This document shows positions 50,150 to 63,370 of a DNA stretch of 64,000 nucleotides, piece after piece. The stretch comes from Tanytarsus gracilentus (taxonomy: Eukaryota > Arthropoda > Insecta > Diptera > Chironomidae), in the NCBI GenBank assembly GCA_038502055.1, contig JAXRKN010000041.1, positions 3,577,501 through 3,641,500 on the forward strand, given 5' to 3'. The notes beneath the pieces were generated by a model. The model saw nothing but the letters and a program-made list of their open reading frames with translations. It did no database searches and was not told the origin of the DNA. Position 1 is the stretch's first letter; every line of letters begins with the position of its first letter. The position numbers and the translations under genes were made by a program.

Positions 50150-52328
50150 TGTGAATCGACATTTGTCTAAAAAACATCCGCTCGAAGTCAATCAAGTACA
50201 AATGTTTTATTTTTAAAAACAATCTATGAAAGTTGATTTTGATTTGTGTTATTGGAGATAAAAATGTGATGTATGAGAAATAAAAAAAAATTTAAACAGG
50301 TTTTCCTGGCAGACTTTTTTTGAAAACAAATTGAATTTTTTTATCTAGTAAATACTTTAAGCTCAACATGAATTTATAGCATTTTCGTGAGTATGTTCGC
50401 ATCCACCATAAAAGAAACAAAATTTATGTAATTTTAATTTTCATAAGAATATAATTTACATAGATGAATTTATTTTATTTTTTTTATTAAGGATTTTTTC
50501 CTGGAATTATTCATCAAAATATTAAAACTTTTCAGACAAAAAATCTAAAAGTTAATTTTCATAATTTCCGTTTCATTTTAATCGAGCGGATTTTAACATG
50601 GAAATAAGCTTTTTAAAGCACGCTAAAATTTATCGTCGTAAATCACAAGAAAAAGTTGATTCTCGGACTCAGCTGAAATTTTTGCGATAAAAAAATTAAA
50701 CGCTGATTTTTCAATTGTTTGATTTATGAAAAATTCGTTTCAAACGAAAAGAAAGCTGAAGACAATCTTGCCAACCCTCATCATTTTACTTTTATACATA
50801 AATTTCATTCACTTTATAAGCTTTAAAAATACTTGAAATTTTTTTTATTTGCACATCTTCACGAAAATCATTAAAATTTCAATTGGATATTTCTGCATGT
50901 GTCGCTAAATTTATTGATCTAATTTCGTTACATGCCGCACTGTGATAGAAGAAAAAGCAGTATGAAGGAGCGCGAAATTGAAATGACAAAACAAAAAGAA
51001 GTAAATGGTCTACGACATGGACGAAAAAAGAGACACCATTCAAATTTTCTACAAAAATCCTCCTAGATTCGAAAATCACTTCCACTAAACGACGCGTCTT
51101 GAAAAGTTCTAACGAAAATTAAATAAATTTTTAATATTTAATCCACAAAATTTGGATTTAGCCCTCAAAAACTTTGCGTCACTTACCCTTTTTTTTATTT
51201 CGTCCATGTCGTCTAAAAAGATCGTAAAAATCGTAATTTAATGTCGAAAAATTATTTTTTTAAGATTTATTGAATTCATTTAAAATTTTGTCCATGAAAG
51301 CTATTTGAGGATCAGAAGTCGAAAAAATTAAATATTGTAAATAAATAAAAAAAATTGCAAAATAAATTTGTAGTTGGCTTTTTTTTAAGCAATTTAATAG
51401 AATTTTTTGAAACCTCTTAACTTATTCAATCATTTTTTTCACTCATCGGAAATCGAGTTAAGCTTGTCAACCTTTGGAAAAATTCCATGGAAATAATCTT
51501 TCAGCTTGCCTAGCAAGAGTTTGAAAACATTTTGTTTTTTTCTTCAAATAAAAACATTCGAATTCTATGGAGACCGAGTGACTTTAAAAATTTTAATTGA
51601 GTGAAGATGCAATCATTTTTATAAATTTTCTGAATGCGCAACGAACTCAATTGAGAAAATTTCTTTGAAAAAATCAGAAAACATCTTCAATAAAAATCAC
51701 ATCCCTAAAAAAGTTTACGAGACCTTTTTTAAAGCTTCGCAAACCTCTCAAAGTCTCAAACCGCCGTAAATTTAATCACCTCAAAATAAATAATCTTGAT
51801 AAATTATCTTCAAATAGTCTTAGATTTATGAACTCGATTGTGATGGTTGTCTAAAAAAACTCTTGCCTCGAGAATGATAAATTATGACTATTGTTGCTGC
51901 ATGTTCTGCCATTAAACATTAAATTGAATTATGTACATTCGTATCGAGGGGTTCACAATTTTTATTCACGCGCTTGTATATGGAGAGTTTTTTTACTGAT
52001 TTTGACAAGATTTGAAGGTGCACACATTTTTATGTCAGAAAAACTCTCGCAAAAGGACGATTAGTTTACGAGAGAGAGGTCATGAACTGACGAGATGTTT
52101 TTTTATTAAGAAGAGCTTAAATTAAATTTATCTTCACATATAAGCAGATCACATTATTAGACTTAAGGAGTTTTTAAGTCTCTTCTCATGCATCAATCTT
52201 CAACAATGATCTGCCGCTTTATGCTTTGAAGGTCAATGTGAGTTCGAGTGAAATTAAATTTCATGATTCTTTTCTTTATTCATCAATTCTCTTTTACAAT
52301 ATAAAACTTTTCCTTATATTTATTCACC
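50150..52328. other. Convergent intergenic region, receptor and DHX8 3' ends
   Basis: About 2.2 kb. The left edge has the receptor 3' UTR with an AATAAA near 50278. The rest is AT-rich; the minus open frame at 50879-51085 is not convincing. No repeat family recognised. Confidence 0.5.
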
Positions 52329-55300
52329 TCAGTTCCTGCGCTTTCGCACTCGACTTATTCTCCATGAATTCGCTTCCTCATATTTATTGAATAGCGGTTC
52401 CAGTCGTTGATTCTTCTTAAATTTACTTAATTTTGTCGGATCGGAGAATCTAAAGAATGACGGTGCGAACTCAACAAGCCATTTCGGATCGATAGTCGTC
52501 ACTTCTCGCATGTACTCTTTTGTCGTTTGCACCAGTTCATGATAAACGACCCTGCGAGGTTGAGAGAGAAAGAGAAAATTAATTCGAGTTAGTATGAAAA
52601 AGTTTTTTAATATTTCAATGAATTGATTTATTAGTGACATAACTTACCATTCTGGCTGCCGGTTGAAGAGAGAACTCGACGGATGAATGTAGACAACTTG
52701 AGCGTCTACCAATGTCCGGTAGCCTTCTTGTGGATCCTTTTTCGCAGCATTTCTAAAGAATCCGGAGCAAATGGTTTTTTGCACTCGAACAGAGTTTTTG
52801 CCGGCAGACACGACATCGAGCTTGTGACGATCCATGATTCCCAATAACTGCTTCCTAACATCCTGAGCGCGCTTTAATGTACGCACTTGCACAAAGTTCT
52901 CATAACACCATGCATTCGAGAATTTATTGTTTTTCCAGCTATTGAATACCGCCAGCAACGTCAAATGATCACCTTCGATTTGATTAAATTTGGCCTTCTT
53001 TTGATCGGCGAGAGCTTGCTTATCCTTTGGACGATAAAATACATTTTGAACGCTCAACATTGAAACAATCGTAAGAATTTCATCCGAGCACTGAAGGGCG
53101 ACAGACATGATGAGCATTTTGGAGAGATTAGGCTCGAGTGGAAATTCCGCCATTCGTCGACCGAGGCGTGTCAGTAATCCTTCATTATCCAAAGCACTTA
53201 ACGAGTGAAGCTGCTCAAGGGCCATGACGAGAGACTCAACGGGCGGTGCGTCCATGAAATCGAAATGCAATAAATCATTAATACCCATTGTTTTGAGCTG
53301 TAAAACAGTGGTAGCGAGATTTGTTCGTTGAATTTCGGGCACTGGTGTTGGCATCATTTCATCGCGATAAGCACGCTCAGTATATAGACGATAGCATTTA
53401 CCCGGACCAGTGCGGCCTGCTCTACCAGCTCTCTGTTTGGCAGCGGCTTGAGAAATTGGCGTAACAACAAGAGAGTCCATGCCTGTTTTTGAATTATAAA
53501 CTTTTTGCTTAACGAAGCCTGGGTCGACAACATAATAAATTCCGTCAATGGTCAGAGATGTTTCAGCAATATTAGTGGCGATAACAACTTTTCGGCAACC
53601 AGGTGGCGCAGGGTCAAAAATTCTCGTCTGCATTTCCGATGGCAATGCCGAATAGACGGGTAAGATAATCAACTCAGGAACATCTGGTCCGAGGGATTTC
53701 ATTCTCTCATAGAGTATTTCGCAAGCTGTGTCGATTTCCTCCTGACCAGTTAAGAACAGCAAAACATCACCCGGCGGTTCTCTCAAGTGTATTTGCATGA
53801 CAGTAATTAACGACGCGTCGAGATAATCCGTTTCGGGTTCCTTCGTGTACAGAATTTCAACGGGAAATGTCCTTCCGGGTATTGTGAAAATTGGCGCTTC
53901 AAAAAAGTACTGTGAAAATTTTACAGCATCAAGGGTTGCCGATGTTACGATGAGTTTAAGCTCCGGTCTTCTTTTGACCGCTTGTTTTAATAATCCGAAT
54001 AACACATCCGTATGAATTGTTCTCTCATGAGCTTCATCCAACATAATTACTGAGTATCCTTTCAAGTCCAAATCAACGAGACATTCACGAAGCATCATAC
54101 CATCTGTCATGTACTGTTAAGTAAAAAAATGAGAAAGGTTTAAAAATTATATTATATTTAAGGAAGGTCATGCGCATGTGCATGTGTACTTACCTTGATC
54201 TGTGTCTCTGGTGATGTACAATCTTCGAAACGAATAGTATATCCAACCTAGATGAATTTCAAGAGAGAGAGAGAGAAAGAGAGTGGGTGAGGAAGGATTT
54301 GAATATTTATGAGTTGCTTAGTAAAATTCTGTTCACGTAAAAAAAGTTTCCTACCTCTTGTCCCAAGCGGCAACCGAATTCTTCCGCTACACGCTTAGCT
54401 ACACTCATGGCAGCAACACGACGAGGTTGGGTACATCCAATTCGCCCACGACTAGTAAATCCCGTCTCTGCTAAATACTGGGTTATTTGTGTAGTTTTTC
54501 CACTTCCCGTTTCGCCGATAACAATCAGAATTTGGTTGTCGCTTACGGCCTTTATGAGGTCATCACGTAGCTTGAAGATTGGAAGTGATTGCCTTTGCTC
54601 AACAATTGTCATGTCCGTTTTACGTCCGTACGATGTCTTTTTACCGCCAATGATGTGCTTTTTCCACTCGGGCATATCTTGCGGAGCTGCATTAAAGCCT
54701 CTCGATGGTTCTCCACTCTCTACGCCCTCTGGCAATGGATCCATCCAGTCTTTACCGAAATTCGTTGGTTTCGCTTCCGTTTCTTGTTCTCTCTGTAACA
54801 TTTTCTGTTCACGACGCTCCTTTTGCAATGCCGACTGCATCATTGCAGCTTGTGCTAATGAACCATCGGGATTTTTGATAATTCGAACAGGCGAGAGATC
54901 ATGAAGTGCTCTTCCGTGTCCTTGTAGAAATGGCGGCTCTTCTTCAACAATTTCAATTTCTAAATCTTCCTCATCTTCCTCGTCTTTTGGCAAAAGACCC
55001 GTTTCCTCGTCAAAGTCAGGCATTTCACTTCTATCAATAACCCCTGATGAAATCATTTGCTTAATTTCCCATCGTTCGGGGCTTGATATGCGAGTCACTC
55101 TCTTTCTCGCAACATCATCATCGTCATCGACATTACCGGGAAGTGAGAGCATTGAAATTGGCGCGACAGGTCTGTCTGGATTTCTTGCACTCATATCTTC
55201 GTCTTGTGCACGATGCGAGAGCGGATTTAAATCACCGCCTGTCAATTGATCAACTTCCTTCATTGAAAGTGAAACCTTTTGACCAGTTATTGACATAACT

Positions 55301-56230
55301 TTGACTTTAACGGAGTTACCGCGAGCGACAACTTCAGTGACATCCGTAACTCGTCCCTCTGAACGCAACTGAGAGATATGAACGAGTCCTTCCCACTTTT
55401 TCTTCAATCCCATCAGCTGAACAAAGCATCCAAAGTTCACAGTATTCACGACTTTACCGTCGTAAATTTTACCTGGCTCTGGATCGTCTTTAAGTTCAAT
55501 TTTCTTTTTTTCATCACGATGACTTCGCTTGTGATCCCTTGAACGTGATCTCGAGCGTCTTCTTTTGTCTCTTGACTTACTTCTGCTCCTCCTGCGTCTG
55601 TCTTTCGAGCGACTTCTTCTTTTTTGATCTCTCGAACGAGACCTTCTTCTTCTGTCACGACTTCGGGATCTTTTTCTCTTTCTTTCAGGCGAACGACTTC
55701 GACTTCGCTTCCTTTCAACTTTTTTCTCTGCCAAAAAAATATCTTTACTCGACGATGGCGCACTTCCAGCCGGTGCCATTGCTTCCAGCTCTGCCATCAT
55801 ATCATCCACAATTGATACTTCGCCTCCTTTTTTGTCGTCCTTTTCTGGTTCCTTATTTGGAATGGCTAAACCTGGAAATCTCATTGAGAGCACGTCCTTG
55901 TCGGATGAAATTTCTTCAGCTGGATGTTGTCCGGATTTTTTCAGCTTTGGTTTCATAAGACAAATAATTCGAAGCAAATTTGATGTGAATGAGTCACTGA
56001 ATTCTGCACCATTTTGAACGAGTGATTTGCGAAAGTCTTCCAGCCGAGGATTCTGCTCCGCGAGATGAATTATAAATTCGGCTAAAATTAAATTTGAATT
56101 TTAAACGTTTTAATGAAATTTTATTATTTAACTTACCCAAGTCTTTATCGTTAATCGATAAATGATTCTCTAACTCTGTGCAAATCTTAGACACGAGAGA
56201 AAGATGTTCTAATTGTTCTAATTCGTCCAT
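52329..56230 (-). CDS. Spliceosomal DEAH-box helicase DHX8 / Prp22, 5 exons
   Basis: An ATP-dependent RNA helicase that releases mature mRNA from the spliceosome after exon ligation; orthologue of Drosophila pea. Exons: 56230-56137, 56081-54355, 54247-54194, 54113-52648, 52551-52329; GT-AG, in phase, 1187 aa against about 1220 in human. Order of parts: a helical N-terminus (DELEQLEHLSLVSKICTEL), an Arg/Ser-rich stretch, an S1 RNA-binding domain (IYDGKVVNTVNFGCFVQL through VKVKVMSITGQKVSLSM), then the helicase core. Walker A GETGSGKTT begins near residue 554, followed by TQPRRVAA, DEAH at about 651, TSATLD, and motif VI QRAGRAGRTGPGKCYRLY. The winged-helix/ratchet and OB regions follow (YIHPSSSLFNRQPEWVVYHE), and the protein ends in a basic WRISRVRKRRN tail. 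The S1 domain plus RS region separates it from DHX38, DHX16 and DHX15. It shares a 232-bp divergent promoter region with the orphan gene to its right. Confidence 0.97.
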
Positions 56231-56462
56231 TATTAAATAAACTTAAAATTTTCAATTTCATCAACTTTTTTGTGTTTACAATTTGAGTTTGTCTCAATGT
56301 CCGCGAGATGTCGCTGATGAAAAATTTGAAAAAATTTGAACCGTTAATAAATTATTTCTAAATTTCCGGCCTCAGCAAACATATTATTTTAATTTTCCAG
56401 AATTTTCACTTCAAATACATTTTCTAAATTTTCCGTTGAACATCTTCTCAAAAAAATCAGCA
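56231..56462. promoter_or_regulatory. Short divergent promoter region (DHX8 / orphan gene)
   Basis: Only 232 bp separate the start codons of two oppositely directed coding regions, so both promoters and 5' UTRs must lie here or overlap. No TATA box is obvious; inferred from gene arrangement only. Confidence 0.5.
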
Positions 56463-56942
56463 ATGGATCAAGATCAAGCTCAAAGTATGCCAACCACGCC
56501 CGATGATATTAAGCAAGAAAAGAAAGTTGTCACGATCGAAGCAACTTCAACAAATCAAACGAATGTCTCATGGGTCATGGAAGAAATCGAGCGAATTACA
56601 AAGGAAATAGAAGAACTTCAGATCAGAAATCTCGGAAGTGATGATCCTGAGTACTTAGAGAAAGCCAAAAAACTCATGGAGATTAGAAAATTTCTCACGA
56701 AAAAAACCAGACCCGTTACGCCATCGAAATTAAATTTTTGGACGAAGATAAAACAACTCAGACATCGGCATGGACATGTGCGATCTTCAGAAATGGAACC
56801 AACTCCGTCTGAGATGATGGCAATTTCTGAGCATGGAGGCACTAGCAACTTTACAAATTATAGCGTTGATGATGCTTTCATGTATGGGGCCGAGTGCATG
56901 TTGAGTCTTTTGGATATGATTAAAAATAAAATTGACAATTAA
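56463..56942 (+). CDS. Hypothetical 159-aa acidic/helical protein, single exon
   Basis: An intronless frame with good codon composition for this genome. The first real ATG is at 56463 (MDQDQAQSMPTTPDD); the open frame extends a few codons upstream without an ATG. The N-terminal 35 residues are acidic and polar. A charged helix follows, likely coiled coil (MEEIERITKEIEEL and YLEKAKKLMEIRKFL, residues about 39-84), then a basic TPSKLNFWTKIKQLRHRHG segment, and a final amphipathic stretch (FMYGAECMLSLLDMIKNKI). No signal peptide or membrane span. It is head-to-head with DHX8. I do not recognise the family; it resembles a small cytosolic or nuclear adaptor only in general character. Confidence 0.65.
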   Translation: MDQDQAQSMPTTPDDIKQEKKVVTIEATSTNQTNVSWVMEEIERITKEIEELQIRNLGSDDPEYLEKAKKLMEIRKFLTKKTRPVTPSKLNFWTKIKQLRHRHGHVRSSEMEPTPSEMMAISEHGGTSNFTNYSVDDAFMYGAECMLSLLDMIKNKIDN

Positions 56943-57246
56943 ATGAAATGAAACTATTTTTTTTTGCATAAATTTCAACGATTTAAATAATTTTCAAATT
57001 AAAATCTTTATTTGGTTTGAAATTTAAATATACAAATTGCCATTTAATTTTAAGGCACGTTTTTATCAACAAATTTAAAACAATTGCTCACCGTTCATAA
57101 AACATTAAATACCTCCGACACAAATTTGTAGCTTTTCTCACGCGAAAAAAATATTTTTCACATTATCTCTCGCTCTTCTCATTTTATAATCTTTGATGTT
57201 TTATCACACAGGTAAAAATTAAGTTTTTTTTACGGGGAAAATTTTT
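56943..57246. other. Convergent intergenic, orphan gene and tetraspanin 3' ends
   Basis: About 300 bp AT-rich DNA between two stop codons; expected to contain both 3' UTRs. Nothing else visible. Confidence 0.5.
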
Positions 57247-59880
57247 TTAAATCACACTTGGGCTTGATGGCAAATAAGTGTTTGGTGTATTTTTCTCCAT
57301 TTGCGTGTATTCAGGATCGGGATCATATTGTCGGCCGGTGTTTACTTCCATTTGCTTGTCAAAAGAAAAGGGATTTGTCATGACACCGAGAGCCTGATGT
57401 AACTGCCATCGTCGAGCCTCACGGATTGATTTTGTTCGTCTGATAGTCTTAGCCAACATGAACGCACAAATTACTCCAAGGAATTGTACGACGGCCACGG
57501 TTAGCGCACCGGTGGCAATCAACATAGCAGCTTTTGAGAAAATCCCATCCATAACTATTAGACATCCTGTGGAATGAATTTCCATGCAGCTGTTTTGTGA
57601 TGAAACCTGTAAAGTTAATTGATTAATTTTTTCAATCATTTAAAAAAAATTTTAATTCACCATGTATGCACAGCACGAGTCTGGAACGACTGTCTTGTTA
57701 TTTTCTTGTCCAAGAATACGATCCCAATCATCAGGTGAATCAATGCCACAGCAGGCAAGCTAAAAATTAATATTTTATGTATAAAAATTCAATTTCATAA
57801 AATTCAAGCTCATCTCACATTCTCCTGCATAAAATCGATTCCTTTACCCATATATGGATTTTCTTTGTATGCATTAAACGCACCCGTCATTGTGCGTATT
57901 AACATCATTTCAACTTCTCCATGCATCAAGTAAGCCAAAACAGCCGCTGTGAGTTCCATGCTGAAAACGATGAAAAGCAACACGGCAAACTGTTCGTTGC
58001 GTGTTAAATAAAATTGAGATTATTTCCTGAGCTTATACAAATCACTTTTTATGTGACTTACAATATTGACCAACATAGTGCTTTCCTTGATCGCTCCCAT
58101 GCATCCGGTGAGTGCGACAATGAAAAGACACACCGAGATAATCACCATGAGGTTAGCCGGCGTGAAGAAGTGCTCGTCAACTAAAAATCCAAAATCATCG
58201 AAAATCGCGGAAATTGTAGTGCCAACAGCCATCAAAAGGAATGCAGTGAGCTATTAGGAAAAGTTAATTAGTCATCGAGCTAATTTTATTGATTTATTTT
58301 AGATTGAAGAGTTCTAGAAAAAAATATGATTCAAGTGCAGCAATAAGTAACTTGGCTTCTTTTATGAGTTAAATTATTGAGAAATTATAGCTCCGCTATA
58401 TATTAATTTTGGATTTCTCCAAAACCAGTTTTCAGCCCCTAGTGCCAAGACATTACATTGTGCAATATCAAAACTTATACTCAAATGATAGGCCTAGCCA
58501 AACCCTACAAACTGGCGAAAACAGATTTGAAATCGGTTGCTCCTACGAGGAGTTAGAGCCATTTAAGTCATCTTACTTTCTCACTTTCTTACTTTCTTAC
58601 TTTCTCACGATCTTAGTGAACGCCATATCTCAAGAACGGCTGGTCGGATTTGATTCGGGTTTGTGGCTAAAGATCGGGTTTTGGTTCTAGTTGTGCAAGA
58701 AGTATTTTGTTTTGCGGTACGACCCTTCAAGGACCGTCCGTGGGTGCAAAAATGTCCTTTTTCATACAAATTTTCTCTTATATGGCTTCATGGGTATCGT
58801 TGAACTCGTAATTTGACCAGGAATCGAATGGAACTGACGATTTTTGAAGAATGTCCATCATGGCCGGCCAGGAGTGCCACTAATGTCCATTTTTCAGAAC
58901 TATGGCTTCATGTATGTCGTTGAACTCGTAATTGCATCAGAAATCGATTGACACTGACGATTTTTGAGGAATGTCCATCATGATTAACCAAGAGTGCCAC
59001 TAATTCCCATTGCAACGGAGTAGGGTACTAATCTATGCGGAGCTATTGGAAATGGCAACGCCGTTTGCAGACCCATCTTGTTTTAAATTTTATAAGAGCT
59101 TCGTGAAAAAATTAAAAAAGTGTATCTTAAAAATTAAAAATTTAACTTAAAATCTTATAAAACTTAAAAAGCTCATTGAAAGCTTCTTTAAGCTAAAAGA
59201 CATGAGATTGTGTGATATAATTCTTGGAAATTGTGTTTCAATCCTAAGTTTTGGAAGAAATAAATAATTTATGATATTTTTTAAACCTTAGCAGACCACA
59301 TTCGATAATGAAAATATTTTAATTTAAAAAAATTGTTAAGAATTTAACATTCAACAATTTAAAGTCAAAAAATTCATCTGTATGAGTCATCCAAAAAACA
59401 CCTTACACTCAGTAAATGTTTCATCGTGAGACTTCACAAAAAAATCTTTTGTTGAAAATAAAGAAAAGCTTCCGCTAAAAAATCACATTTTGTCATGTCT
59501 GCTTTCAACGCTTTAATTTTATCACGATCTGTCTATAACGCTTGACCTTTATCGATTTTTCTTTACGTTCATTTACGCGAGCTTATGAATATTTTCACGT
59601 TAATAGGGGTTGAGAAAGAAAAAAATTCAATAATATTGAGTGAAGCGTGAAAAATTCAAGAAAAAAAAGTTTGTTAATTTGACATTTAACGAAAATTGCT
59701 GCGTAGAATTTTTTTCTTTTGTCGCTATTTGTTTTTGACCGTAATTACAATTTTGTGATAGCGCTAAAATGATAAGAGCTTTAATAATTTTTTTTTACTC
59801 ACACCAAACATGAAAGAGATTATAAATATGATGAATTTAATTATCCTCATCCCAGCGTTTAAATTATTCGAATCGGCCAT
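57247..59880 (-). CDS. Tetraspanin, 5 exons
   Basis: A four-pass membrane scaffold that organises receptors and adhesion proteins into microdomains. Exons: 59880-59803, 58250-58062, 57989-57819, 57759-57661, 57606-57247; GT-AG, all phase 0, 298 aa. TM1 lies around residues 12-36, TM2 and TM3 between about 55 and 112. The large extracellular loop carries the diagnostic CCG (Cys149-Cys150-Gly151) and PDSCC (175-176), plus Cys186 and Cys194, giving six loop cysteines. TM4 (AAMLIATGALTVAVVQFLGV) is followed by a long ~75-residue cytoplasmic tail with Tyr and Pro residues (QYDPDPEYTQ). The family branch was not resolved. Intron 1 (1.55 kb) contains a copy of the 120-bp-repeat element; the other introns are short. 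Confidence 0.93.
58385..59084 (-). repeat. Interspersed repeat element with 120-bp tandem repeats, copy 2 (inverted)
   Basis: Reverse-oriented relative of 37916-38848, with both ends retained: hairpin TATAGC-TCC-GCTATA at 58387-58401 and GACCCATCTTGTTTT at 59070-59084. It is shorter because it holds two rather than four 120-bp units (58782 to about 59010). Interior blocks match copy 1 closely. It sits in intron 1 of the tetraspanin gene. Confidence 0.8.
58782..59010 (-). repeat. 120-bp tandem repeats, 2 units
   Basis: TATGGCTTCATG recurs at 58781 and 58901, exactly 120 bp apart, followed each time by CGTTGAACTCGTAATT and CTGACGATTTTTGA. Same unit as the array at 37985-38443. Confidence 0.88.
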
Positions 59881-61091
59881 TGTCGCTATTTAAATTTAAT
59901 TTCCACTTGACTAAACTTTTTTTTTCGTAACGTCTTTCAAGCTTATTTTTTTCAGGTAATTGTGAAATAATTTTTTTAATGTAGCACAATGATTTATATT
60001 GAAAGTTGGTTGAGCGAATAAAATTTTTGTAAGAAATTTTTATCTTATCACAAAACGGCACTCTCGATTGATAACGCAGCCAGATAATTTTATTTTATTT
60101 TTTCACCCGAACCAACCAAGTCCAACAACGATACAAAAACGACTAAATTGTTATAGCTTGAATGCTAACTGATTTTTCCACAGCACTGTGAAAAAATTAT
60201 TATATCTACTACACGTACACGTTCGGTGGAATATAATGAGTTAGTATGAAATATTAATTGATTTTTTTCAAACTCAAAATAGTTCAATCTAGCACACAGG
60301 TTGAAAGGAAATTATTTTTCCATTCAAATCGATATTAGAAGATATTATTGATGAAGCCATAGTCATGTGCTTTGTGTGCATTTTATGAGCTTTTTAAGAG
60401 CTTTTTGTACTACAATACATTAAATCAAATACTACACGATGACCACGGGAAAAAACACACATTGATAACTACCAAAATGAATCATAAATTAAAGTAAACT
60501 ATCATCAATTTGTAAAAAGGTTCGATGCTTTAATGATTTTCAAGAAAACTTGTACCTTTATAAAAAAATTAAATTTAATAATTTTAACATTTTTCATTTA
60601 AACATTAACACGCATCATTTATTTCGATGAAGATTTTAATATTTTCATGCTTCTGCGGCTGATTTAAAATATTCAATTGTCAAGTGCACACAATGGAAAT
60701 TGTCGATGTGATCAATATATGAAAGACCTCCTCCTCCCTCTCTTTCTATTTTTGTGTTATTAATGTGTTAAGGTGAATTAAACTTTGAAGCGGCATGCTT
60801 AAAAATATCGTTTAAATAATTGTTAAAGCCGTGGATGGCGGCAATTTTTTAAAATAAAAATAAATTTGACCATTAAAACTCTAAACTGTATTTTTAATGA
60901 ATTTATTTCATCCGATTTGATTAAAACAAAAAATTCAAATAAGAATTAAATTAAATTCAAACAATTAAAATAACGTATTTCAAAAATTTGAACCCTGCAT
61001 TCAAGCGATCCCTGCTGCAGACATCGGTTGAAAAAAATAACGGCTAAACGCATAAACAACGGAAATTTCATAAAAAATAGTTAATATTAAG
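59881..61091. other. Divergent intergenic between tetraspanin and RacGAP gene
   Basis: About 1.2 kb upstream of both genes; AT-rich, presumably with both promoters. The open frame 59864-60061 overlaps the start of the tetraspanin in another frame and is not called. Confidence 0.5.
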
Positions 61092-63103
61092 ATGTCCTCG
61101 CAGCCTCAACTATCAGCTTTAGCTAAATTTGACGATCTGATGCGATGTCAAAAGGAATTGAGTGCCGGTGTATCGGAAGAGAGTAAGTTAAACATTTAAA
61201 TTGTCGAAAACGATTAAAACCAAACAATAAAAATTTTTCACACAGGATTTCTGATGTTTCTCCGACAATATGAGTTAATTAGACTTGATCATCAGCGCAT
61301 GGTTGAAGAGGCACAAGACCTCCAAGGACGCTTAGACACGCAGACCCAGCAAACAATCTCGATCGAGCGAAAATTAAATTACGCCCGGAAGTTGTTGGAA
61401 ACTGAGCGAAAATCTCGTCGCGAAGTCGAAAATGAGAAGGCACAATTGGAACAAAAGATAGATTCATTAAGGCAATTATTGATGAAAGATAATACGATCA
61501 AAAATGAAACGCGTCGTCACATCGAAGAGCTTGGAACATTTACGAAAAAGCGTAAGTCAACGCATCACTATATCGAGGAAGAGACAGAATTTCAGGACAT
61601 TAATACAACTGGATCTATTCTCTCGGATCTTTCGCTGACACTGTCAAACGATGAAATACTGGATGATAAGCCGACAAACGGCATGAATCAAAAGTGGAAG
61701 AAGCATCGACCATCAATCAATAATAATAGTGGCTTTCTTAACGCCAGCGGTCGCAAAACACGAGCAAGCACAGAAAAACGCAAGAGCACTCGATTAAGCA
61801 TGCTCGAATATGGCGATAAAATTGTGACTCAAACTAAGTTCACAATTCCTGCCAACAAGTTTGCTCCGATTTATGCTGAAGCCACAATTCAACCAGCCAT
61901 GAACACGCCAACAACAACATCATCATCGTCGGAGGATGTTCGTGAAAAATTCCAGACTCCTCAAAATAGACAAAAGAATCCATATAAGACGCCAATTAAA
62001 TATATGGCACCATCAGCACCTTCACTAGATGATCTTGAGAATCATGAGCTCTATGCTACAGTCAAGAAGAAGCCATCGGCAATTATTTCAGGTCGACCAC
62101 ATAATTTCACCTCAAAGACGTTCCTCAAGCCAGAATCATGTGGATATTGCTCTAAGAAAATTCGCTTTGGGTCGGCTGCATTGAAATGCAGTGAATGTCG
62201 AACATGCATTCATCAGGATTGTCGTAGCAAATTTACGGTCGCGTGTCTCCCTCAATTCGGCACACCAAGTGGCGGCTCAAAAACAGGAGCACTCGGAAAG
62301 GTTGAAGATTATGCGCCAAAAATCTCTCCAAAGGTCCCAGCATTAATTGTTCACTGCATTAATGAGATTGAAACGCGTGGATTGAATGAAGTCGGATTAT
62401 ATCGTGTCAGTGGCTCAGATCGCGATGTAAAGGCACTTAAAGAAAAATTCTTGAAGAACAATGGAATTCCGAATCTCCAAGATTTGGACATTCATATTCT
62501 CTGTGGCTGCATTAAAGACTTCCTCCGCTCACTAAGCGAACCATTGATTCCGCTATCGTTGTGGGCGACATTCTCAAATGCTGCACAAATGATTCCATCG
62601 GACGACTCGGATAATAACAGAGAAGTAATTGCGGCCATCGAACGATTGCCTCAACCCAATCGTGACACTCTCGCATATCTGATTTTGCACTTCCAACGCA
62701 TCGCTGAATGTAATGATGTTAAAATGCCATTGTCAAATTTCGCTAAAGTATTTGCGCCCACAATTGTCGGCTATTCATCGGCTGAGCCTGAAGAACAGAA
62801 GATGTTTGCTGAAACTCAAATTCAATATTCGGTCATGTTCTCGCTGCTCAATATTCCAACTGAATACTGGACCAAGTTCATTGTCCTTGAACGTCTCACT
62901 GAGCGAGAGGAAAAGAAGGCGGCCGAAACTTATGGTAGTAAATTTTACCAGCGTAAGTTCTTTGATAAAATTTAAAAACTAAAATGTAACTAACTTTAAA
63001 AACTTAATCTTTAGACACGCCATCATTCAAGATGACGAGCAAGGATCGAAAGTTCTACAACACGCCACCATATTCAGCCCTCAGCAGCAAGAAGAAGAAG
63101 TAA
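61092..63103 (+). CDS. tum: Rac GTPase-activating protein, centralspindlin subunit (RacGAP50C/tumbleweed), 3 exons
   Basis: Centralspindlin RacGAP (MgcRacGAP/CYK-4) pairs with the kinesin-6 Pavarotti at the central spindle and positions the cytokinetic ring. Exons: 61092-61182, 61246-62952, 63015-63103; in phase, 628 aa, about the Drosophila length. An N-terminal coiled coil (residues about 30-125, for example MVEEAQDLQGRLDTQ) fits kinesin binding and dimerisation. A Ser/Thr-rich basic linker follows. The C1 domain is at about 316-364 (HNFTSKTFLKPESCGYC through CRTCIHQDC). The RhoGAP domain, about 388-575, contains GLYRVSGS with the arginine finger near residue 417. The last exon adds a short basic tail (PPYSALSSKKKK). 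The ATG context is AAGATGT. A polyadenylation-type AATAAA occurs about 150 bp after the stop. Confidence 0.95.
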
Positions 63104-63370
63104 TTGAAAATTATTTAAAGAAAATGGCGCATTTGACTTTTAGTTTTTCAACACATATTTGCTTAAAATATCTTTTTTACTTACATGATTGATTTCCTTT
63201 TATTGTCATTTCGAGACTTAGATCTTTTGTTACTTAAAAATATAAAATATAATAAAGCGAGTATTAATCATTTACATATTTTGGGATATTTTAAATCTTT
63301 TCGAGGTATTTATGATTGTTGAGAAAGAATAAGACCCTGTGATTGCTTAGTACACAAAAAAAATTAATGA
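63104..63370. other. Convergent intergenic, RacGAP and LRR gene 3' ends
   Basis: Short AT-rich gap with the RacGAP 3' UTR and an AATAAA at about 63251. Confidence 0.5.
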
